Origin: Ctena decussata
Taxonomy: Eukaryota; Mollusca; Bivalvia; Lucinida; Lucinidae
Length of the DNA stretch: 64,000 bases
Direction: 5' to 3'
Assembly (NCBI GenBank): GCA_963989385.1
Contig: OZ022510.1
Coordinates: 31,935,448 to 31,999,447, forward strand
Shown here: one piece after another, positions 57,155-64,000 of the stretch
Layout of the letters: each line of letters opens with the position of its first letter
Position numbering within the stretch: position 1 is the stretch's first letter
Notes under the pieces: model-generated
Told to the model about the DNA's origin: nothing
What the model saw: only the letters and a program-made list of their open reading frames with translations
The model's database searches: none
Position numbers and translations under genes: made by a program

Positions 57155-57850
57155 CATAGATGGATTTATTTGATACTTGCACTTAAGTTTGATATTGGTC
57201 GAAGGTTTTACAGAATACCAACGACACGCTTCTCAGTGACCTTGGGGTAAAGGTCATGAACTAAGAAATTTGGCATGTTTTGTCTACATTGGATGTTTGG
57301 GTTTAAGTTTTTTAAGACCCATACCTCCTTAACTCGTAAATGGATTCTTCGGAGACTTGCACTGTAGTTAGTAATTGGTTCAAAGTTTTACACAGTACCA
57401 AACCAACTCCACTCAATGACCTTGCTATCAAGGTCATAAACATAGAAATTCGGTGTGTTGTGTGTGTGTGTGTGTGTGTGTTGTTGTTGTTTTTTGACCA
57501 CGTTGGATATTAAAGTCAAAGTATTTTGAACGCAGATACCCCCTTATTTCATATATGGATGATTTTGATAATTGCACTGTAGTTAGATACTTGTCCAAAG
57601 TTTTATACAATACTTCTCCTACTCCACTCAGTGACCTCGAGGTCAAGGTCATGGACTCAAAATTATGGTGTTTTGTAAAAATATTCAGGTATACGGTTCC
57701 ATAATGCTTGGAACGGATCATTTTTTTTACTTGAACCGATGTTGATGTAAGATACTGCCTTGAGGTTTACAAAATACTCCCCTGACCACTGGGTTACCTT
57801 AAAGTCAAGGTCATTGATATAGAATTTTCTCTTAAAGGTTTCGTTTTTAA
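57155..57850 (+). repeat. Tandem array T9 (unit ~180-215 bp), same family as T8
   Basis: Four units: (A/C)TTGCACTGTAGTTAG, then CAAAGTTTTACA(C/G)A(G/A)TACC and CTCAGTGACCT(T/C)...AAGGTCATG recur near 57175, 57354, 57569 and 57733. A (GT)n run at about 57457-57482 expands unit 2. Confidence 0.6.
57457..57482. repeat. (GT)n microsatellite
   Basis: About a dozen GT units followed by TTGTTGTTG. Confidence 0.9.
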
Positions 57851-59179
57851 ATCTATTGACAATACATGGACATGGTGACGAACCTGAATTAAAAACTAAT
57901 GTTTTCCACATGTTTCGTTTTTCCCTAAAGTAACTATATAAGATAACTTGTAGATAAATTACCTCGGATTGTGTAAAAAATTGCTACTATCGGACATCAG
58001 AAAAAATACTTCAATTAAATTTGTCAGGTTTACTGGGACAACCCTCGTATTCTAAATTGACACCTGACCATTACTTTTTCCAAACAATAGATTTTCTTCA
58101 TATTTCGCTCAACTCTTTTATATTATAGTACCGGTGAAATGAAAATATAAAATTGCCATGTTACCGTCTGGTTTAGGAGTTATGCCAATTTTGAAATTTA
58201 CCTGTTTCCACTTTTTAGCCAATTTTCTCAAACTCTATGAACTAAGCAAAAACTACAGTATCTTCATTGGTAATGAAAATGAAACGTTTTCATATGTCAT
58301 CAGAACACTGCCAGGGACTAACCAAATGAACTAAAATGCAATCCTGAAGAAAACCAGTTTTATTTTTGATATCTCATTTTTAAACTGCAAATTTCACAAA
58401 ATTACGCCAGTTTTCAACAAGCATAAACTGATAGGTCAAGGTCTTAACACACTTCCCAACAATAGATTTTTCTGAATATTTTTCAACATAGATATCGCTA
58501 TGTAAGATGTAGTCTTCTTCAAACATAAGAACCGCAGCAGTGTACCTCTCATGGAACTCGTGGCTTTTTTTCAGTGCTGTCCCAGAATATGCAAAGTTCC
58601 TAACTTTAAGTTAAATACATTTACGCAGCTGCATAAATATGTTGTTTGAAAAAAAAAACACCGTAAAAACATTTCAAGTTGTGTAATAATCTTGACAAGC
58701 TTCATGCAACATAAATTTTGGTGAGCAGTATAGTTAATGCCGACTTCAGCGAAAATATATCACGTCACTGAGTGCAAACATGTCACCAGTTGCAATTGTT
58801 GTTTACAATCAACGCACATGTTGGGAAAGTACATGTACATGTAGTAAAACGTATTATAAGAACTCGGTTTGGAATAAGAGGATAAAAGGTGAGTTGAATT
58901 TATTTTTTGATTAGTTATCTAATGTAATAAGTCACATTCAGGAAATTGTTTGCAACAGCATATCAGCAAAGTAATGATGCATAGTCCAAGATTTGTACGT
59001 GTATCACTCTTTATTATTTTTTTCACAATTCACAATCGTAATCCTCACATACTGCATATTTAAATATAGCGGTATACTATGTTCCACTCAAAAAAATAAA
59101 AAGGACATTAAAACTTGTTCGAAACAACATATATGAGGGAGGAAATTTACAGTGTAGCAAGAATGGTATGTGTACCACT
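57851..59179. other. Intergenic sequence, no gene recognised
   Basis: A weak repeat pair (CAAACAATAGATTTTCTTCA near 58080 and CAACAATAGATTTTTCTGAA near 58459) suggests an old tandem or element. A lone CACTCAAAAAAATAAAAAGG at about 59085 resembles a Tc1/mariner end without a partner. Confidence 0.35.
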
Positions 59180-60425
59180 CTCAGTAGAGGTGTCACGTTC
59201 ATCTAAACCAATGCACCGATTTCTTATGTCCCCACCATAAAATTGCGGAAGGACATATACTGTGAACCCTGTCGTGTGTGCGTTTGTGTGTTCATGTGTT
59301 TGTGTGTTCGTTTGTTTTTGTGTTTGTGCGTTACCAGAATCGTGTCCGGCACATAACTTTGTCCTGCATGGTGGGATTTCAAAGTTATTTGGCACAAATG
59401 ATTATCATGACAAGACAATATGTTGCGTGCAAGAACCATGTCGATAGCTCAAAGGTCAAGGTCACATTCGGTTCTTAAAATTTGTGCATAAACATAATGA
59501 AACATGTTTGCGCCTGGCCCATACATTTGTCATGCATGGTGGGATTTAAAAATTATTTGGCGTAAATAATTATCATGACAAGACAAGGTGTCGCGTGCAA
59601 CATTCATGTTGTTAACTTCAAGGTCAAGGTCAAACTGTGCACGTGAACTTTGTGCATAGGCCATAGTGTTAGATGTTTATGACCGGTCCATAACTTAGTC
59701 CTGCATAATGGGATTTCAAAATTATTTGGCTAGGAGATGGCTATTATATAAGCATTGCGCTTGCCGTCAGATCCTACGTTAAAATAATTTGTAAATTTAT
59801 ATATATGTATGTAGCTTAGTTGAATAAATACTGTTTAAACCAAAATTGCTTGGCATAAATGATTATTACGAAAAGAAAATGCGTCATCTGCAAGAATCAT
59901 GTCACTAGCTCAAAGGTCAAGGTCATATTTTGCACTAAAACTTGGTGCATAGGCTTCAGGAAAAACATTTTTGTGCCTGGCTGCATGGTGGGATTTCAAA
60001 ATTATTTGTCTTGATAAGACAATATGTTACATTTAAGAGACCTGTCGCCTAAAGGTCAAGGTCGCAGTCTGCTCTCAAACTTTGTGTATAGGGTACAGTG
60101 AGAACCATAACTCTGTCATGCATGGCCGTAGTTTAGTAACTATGTCCTGCCTGGTGGGATTTCAAAATTATTTCGCAACATGATTCATTGCACTAAATGA
60201 CTATGTCACTAGCTTAAAGGTCAAGGTCATAGTGCGCACTTAAGCTATGTGAACAGGCTATAATGAAAACATGTTTGTGTCATTATCATGTCTAACGTTT
60301 GACTGCAAAGTAACTGTAAGTCACTTTGAACCAACTTAACAGTTCTTTTATCCTAAAAGTGCCAGTACCTTAATCAATGTGCCATCTTACTCAATGCTCT
60401 AGGCGGGGGCATCCGTTTCCTATGG
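59180..60425 (+). mobile_element. Tandem-unit element T10 (unit ~168 bp)
   Basis: GCATGGTGGGATTTCAAAAT-type words start units near 59366, 59534, 59703, 59983 and 60150, each with CTC AAAGGTCAAGGTCA-type words after them. About 100 bp of foreign sequence (59737-59838, GGAGATGGCTATTATATAAG) interrupts unit 3. Opens near TTATGTCCCCACC and closes near GGCGGGGGCATCC. GT-rich open frames at 59147-59478 are shadows. Confidence 0.65.
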
Positions 60426-61353
60426 ACTCATTTCTAATTTAACTATAATTTAGGTCCTTTAAGTAAAGGGGTGGTACATGTAACATGCGCAAACTGCGCA
60501 TATAAAAAATGAAAGAATCCAATCTTTGACAAAGCAGAATAAATAATTTAGTTGTTTAAGATTAAGAAGGTGCGTTTGTTGGCTGGGCACTTGCTCCAAC
60601 CAGACTTTGAGTGTGTGTTTGCAGATTTTAGACAGGATATTCACAAGATTCGGTCACTGCTATGCATCCTATTCTTAATTGCAAACAGAATGGTGAACAG
60701 ATTTTAACACTTTCTTTAATAAGTAATGATTCATTCACTTGCAAAAAAAATTAGACCTATACAGAGCTGCATAGTACTCCATCGCATACAAAAGGAAATA
60801 CTACCTGTGTATGTACCTAACTAGACATAAATTTCAGCACACCGCATAATAACATATTACGATAATAATGTTTACAAAGCAAATACCGGAAATGAATTTC
60901 GCCTTATGAATGCAAGAACATGTCGTTAACAAAATAATGCGAGAGACACAAAATCTGAGGCACCATTTTGAATGTCTTACTGCAGATTTGTTTTTCCAAT
61001 GTCACAGGTTACGTTAACTTTAAAGTTAACGTGTTTTTCATTTGACATCCTAAATGGATTTTAAAAAAAAATAAGAGGAGTAACTTATAGCATTCTGTTG
61101 TTGCGCTATGTGTGTCAATTAAATAGACGGTTGTTAAATAATTATGATTGCAAATATGATCCATTTTCAACTGCTCCTATCTTTTGGAGGGAGTTTAACA
61201 TGTGTAATGAAAGGTAACTTTTACAAGTTGAATATTTGCATTCGATACTTTGATTATCGTTATCTATTCAATCACGGTTGTGCTATCGTGCACGGTCATG
61301 AAACAAATGATACTATGCCGCTTTTCGTTATTCAGTAGGCCTACTGAAATGAT
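60426..61353. other. Intergenic sequence, nothing recognised
   Basis: A perfect 22-bp palindrome lies at 61011-61032 (half-site ACGTTAACTTT). No gene. Confidence 0.4.
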
Positions 61354-61560
61354 CGTGTAAAGGTACAGTGAAACGACAAAGACGAAGAGGTAGACAGAAG
61401 AAGAGGTGGGATGACATTATTAAACGGTTGACTGGGATGAACTTTGCCAGCTCAACTAGGGCAGTTGAAAACTTAACAAGATGGAAAGGGATTGTTCCGA
61501 AGTCATGTGTCGTGCTCCAACGACCTTGCAAGGTTATGGGTTAGAATTGAATAAAAGAAT
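61354..61560 (+). pseudogene. Non-LTR retrotransposon 3'-end fragment
   Basis: AAGACGAAGAGGTAGACAGA, AGAAGAGGTGGGATGAC, TGCCAGCTCAACTAGGGCAG and CCAACGACCTTGCAAGGTTA match the last 200 bp of the reverse transcriptase pseudogene at 35191-36190 (there coding the basic GRQKKRWEDHI stretch and the stop). It ends in an AGAATTGAATAAAAG tail. Strongly 5'-truncated copy. Confidence 0.8.
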
Positions 61561-62131
61561 AGGATAGTGTAAATGTATTCTTAAGAGGCAGCCTTGAGTA
61601 AAACATAATAAATGATGATACGCAGGTACTGCCACATTCAAATAGTCCAGCCGCCCAAAAAATAAGTTGATGTACAGCACATCATCGACAATAGGCTCAC
61701 TCATTGGAACAAAACAAAAAAAGCACATCGATACACCAAACACCAAAACGTTATTTTCACCTCTATTTTAAACCATAACACAAAACGTAAAGCAAAGTGA
61801 ACAGCTCTAAAGGTGACAACTATATCCCAGATGCAAACGCCAGGAACCCTTTTCACAAAAATATGCAAATCAACTCATAAACAGGACATCATACCAAAAT
61901 TGTCCAGATGAAGATGGAACGATAAGGTGTTTTGCTGGCCATTTGTAGAAGTATGAAAAGGAATGACTCATCCTAACAGGTCAAATACACAACCTGTTGT
62001 AAAATCACATGTTCACAGCCAAGAAATTTCAAAGAAATCCGATGAAAAAAATGCAGGAGTTGCCCTGACATATTTTATCAGACGCAGCTATGCAAAACCT
62101 GGACAGAATCATATCACATCTACACAATGTA
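61561..62131. other. Intergenic sequence, nothing recognised
   Basis: Open frames on both strands lack domains. Confidence 0.4.
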
Positions 62132-63828
62132 TATACTCAGCGTCAATGAAAACACACCAGTTTGAAACGTATGGAACATTATGTTTGTTTAATGTTAGAG
62201 ACAATTCAATATTTATGCCCCCGTGACGATAGTCAGGGGGCATTAAGATTTGCCCCTGTCTGTCTGTCTGTCTGTTCGTCACGCTTTATAGTATAGAGTT
62301 TGTGTAATCAACTCCTCCCACAGTTTTCAATGGACCTTTTTCAAACTTTGCATACATGTTGTGGACATATTGAAGATGTGCATGTGGATATTTGATGGAG
62401 CTAAAATTAATTTTGACAGAATTACGGCCTTTTGAACTTAGTCATTTTAGGCAAATTTTTGTATTGTAGGGTATGGTGTGTGTGTAATCAACTCCTCCCA
62501 CAGTTTTCAATGGCTTTTTTTCAAACCTTGCATACATGTTTGGGACATATAGAAGATGTGCATGTGGGTTTTTGTTGGACCTAGAATTAATTTTGACAGA
62601 ATCACGGCCTTTTGAACTTAGTCATTTTAGGCAAATCTTTGCATTGTAGGGTATAGAGTTTGTGTAATCAACTTCTCTCACACTTTTCTATGGATCTTTT
62701 TCAAACCGTGCATACATGCTGTGAATGTATTGAAGATGTGCATGTGGGTTTTTGTTGGACTTAGAATTAATTTTGACAGAATTATGGCCTTTTGAACTTA
62801 GTCATTCTAGGGAACTTTTTGCATTGTAGAGTATGGAGTTTATGTTATCAACTTGCTCCACAGTTTTTAATGGATTTTTTTCAATCCTTGTCTACAAATT
62901 GTGGACATATTCGAAGATATGCATGAGGCATTTTGATAGATCTAGAACTAATTTTCATAGAATTACAGCCTTTTGAACTTAGTCATTTTGGGCAATTTTT
63001 TACATGGTAGGGTATGTTTTCAGTGGATTCTTTGTAGGTGCTGTATGGATATACATATCATGTGACAGGTGCTGCACGGGGGCATCATTAGTGGCTTACA
63101 GACACAATTTTCTAGTTCTCAATATTCTGATGTTGAGATAGGGCGTTTACAAGTTAAATTACGGGCACCAGTCGGCACTATCAAGCGTGACGTCAATAAT
63201 GACACGTTTGAAAACGGTCGATATCAAATGACACATTTAAAGCGTATTAAATACTGCCAGAAACTTCTTTGCAAATGAATTGTTCTTCGGAAGATCTCTT
63301 GACATCAAACCACTTTTCCTCCATGGAAATTTGACGCCGTTCGGCAAATAAGGGTCACGTTATACATGTAACGTCGTGCTCGGTCTAGATAATGGTTGAC
63401 GTTAGCACCCCCCCCCCCTCTCCCCCCCCCCCCACAAACTTTCTAAAATTTTAGTTTCTACCACTGATCTCAGCATTTGGGGTTGCAAAAGGTAACATTT
63501 TTACAAAAAGGTACTTTTGTCTGTTCATTGGTTGATTAACGTGACAATTTAGTGACGTTTGACTGCAAGTCACTTTGATCCATTCGGCTGTCTGGATTTC
63601 CTTTCCGTGGCGATTTGATAGGCTATCTACTCTTTAGCAAAATCTATCAGCATGTGAAATAATGCTTGTTCCGTTTTTCTTGATTTCAGAGCTTACGTTA
63701 CGTCACACATGAACATTGTACTTTTAGACAAAACGACATCATGGGCGTTGTAGATAATGTGTGATCGCTGAGTTTAAGAAAAAGCATGATATCAGAAGAC
63801 TGGTGCGTTTGCATTGGCGCTGAGTATA
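62132..63828. mobile_element. TA-flanked MITE M1, copy 2, carrying an inserted tandem-unit element
   Basis: Ends TATACTCAGCGTCAATGAAA and the inverted ...GGCGCTGAGTATA match copy 1 (11169-12011). Shared interior: ATCAAGCGTGACGTCAATA, ATGACACATTTAAAGCGTA, CGGCAAATAAGGGT, GATAATGGTTGACGTT. Removal of the insert at 62215-63085 brings its length to about 825 bp, as in copy 1. A poly-C tract lies at about 63408-63433. Confidence 0.8.
62215..63085 (+). mobile_element. Tandem-unit element T11 (4 x 180 bp) nested in MITE M1
   Basis: Opens ATGCCCCCGTGACG, closes GCACGGGGGCAT (inverted ends). A CTGTCTGTCTGTCTGT microsatellite precedes four units. The word (T/G)TGT(A/T)ATCAACT(C/T) starts at the same offset every 180 bp (62301, 62481, 62661 and 62841), with GACAGAATTACGGCCTTTTG and AACTTAGTCATTTTAGG-type words in each. 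The insertion divides the M1 MITE, so it is younger than that MITE. Confidence 0.8.
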
Positions 63829-64000
63829 TGTTAATTTATGTGTCAAGTTGATGGCATAGGGGTATTCGCCCAGCGAACTATCTTAAAATAGTTTATAAAT
63901 TCAAAAAAGGCTGTAAGTAGGGCTGTTGTTTTTTTCATACCAGTCCAGAAAAATTACCAAAGTTATATCATAAACGTATCGGATATAACATGAATGTAAT
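63829..64000. other. End of window, nothing recognised
   Basis: No feature seen. Confidence 0.4.

Noticed and set aside
59083..59110. Tc1/mariner terminal repeat (CACTCAAAAAAATAAAAAGG)
   Set aside because: No inverted partner was found within several kb; A-rich similarity may be chance.
59147..59478. Four overlapping frames around a GT-rich stretch
   Set aside because: Low-complexity translation (HTHK / CVCVF) at the edge of tandem element T10.

Overview
The window looks like part of an animal nuclear genome, most likely a bivalve mollusc (venerid-clam-like). The sequence is AT-rich, introns are large and GT/AG-bounded, and every recognisable host coding segment is a short exon. The space between exons is full of short non-autonomous repeats of kinds known from bivalves: tRNA-derived SINEs, TA-flanked MITEs, and tandem-unit elements carrying ACGG or CGTC microsatellites. 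The organism call is inference from this repeat style and from the gene family; no search was run.

The only convincing host genes are two tandem, same-strand genes for fibrinogen-related (FReD, ficolin/tenascin-like) lectins. Gene A has exons at 16120-16265, 22797-22893, 29780-29944 and 32592-32839. Gene B has exons at 45622-45767, 48444-48540, 52220-52384 and 53516-53769. The first three exons are identical in length between the genes (146, 97 and 165 nt), and the intron phases match (1, 0, 1, 1), so this is a clear tandem duplication. Each gene encodes one complete C-terminal fibrinogen domain with the FQRR, calcium-loop (KDNDND / KDKDND) and GAWW hallmarks. The N-terminal exons (signal peptide, any coiled coil) were not found with confidence for either gene; both models start at a phase-1 acceptor and are therefore partial. 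The products are expected to be secreted pattern-recognition lectins.

Layout. 1-16 kb: intergenic, with four copies of a hairpin (palindromic) MITE, SINE pieces, two TA-flanked MITEs and a tandem-unit element split by a SINE. 16-33 kb: gene A. Its first intron holds a 5.3-kb giant imperfect palindrome (16941-22249) with a TTA target duplication and a mirrored set of internal motifs; its second holds two tandem-unit elements. 33-45 kb: intergenic, with a decayed non-LTR reverse transcriptase (35191-36190), tandem-unit elements and SINEs. 45-54 kb: gene B, with a tandem-unit element, two TA-flanked MITEs and another tandem-unit element in its introns. 54-64 kb: intergenic, with a 1.3-kb foldback element, tandem-unit arrays, a second retrotransposon 3' end, and a TA-flanked MITE that has itself been invaded by a 4 x 180-bp tandem-unit element.

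No bacterial operons, CRISPR arrays, rRNA genes or functional tRNA genes were seen. Most short open reading frames are chance or fall inside repeats. Identity figures and coordinates come from reading by eye; splice junctions were assigned by reading frame and GT/AG consensus.
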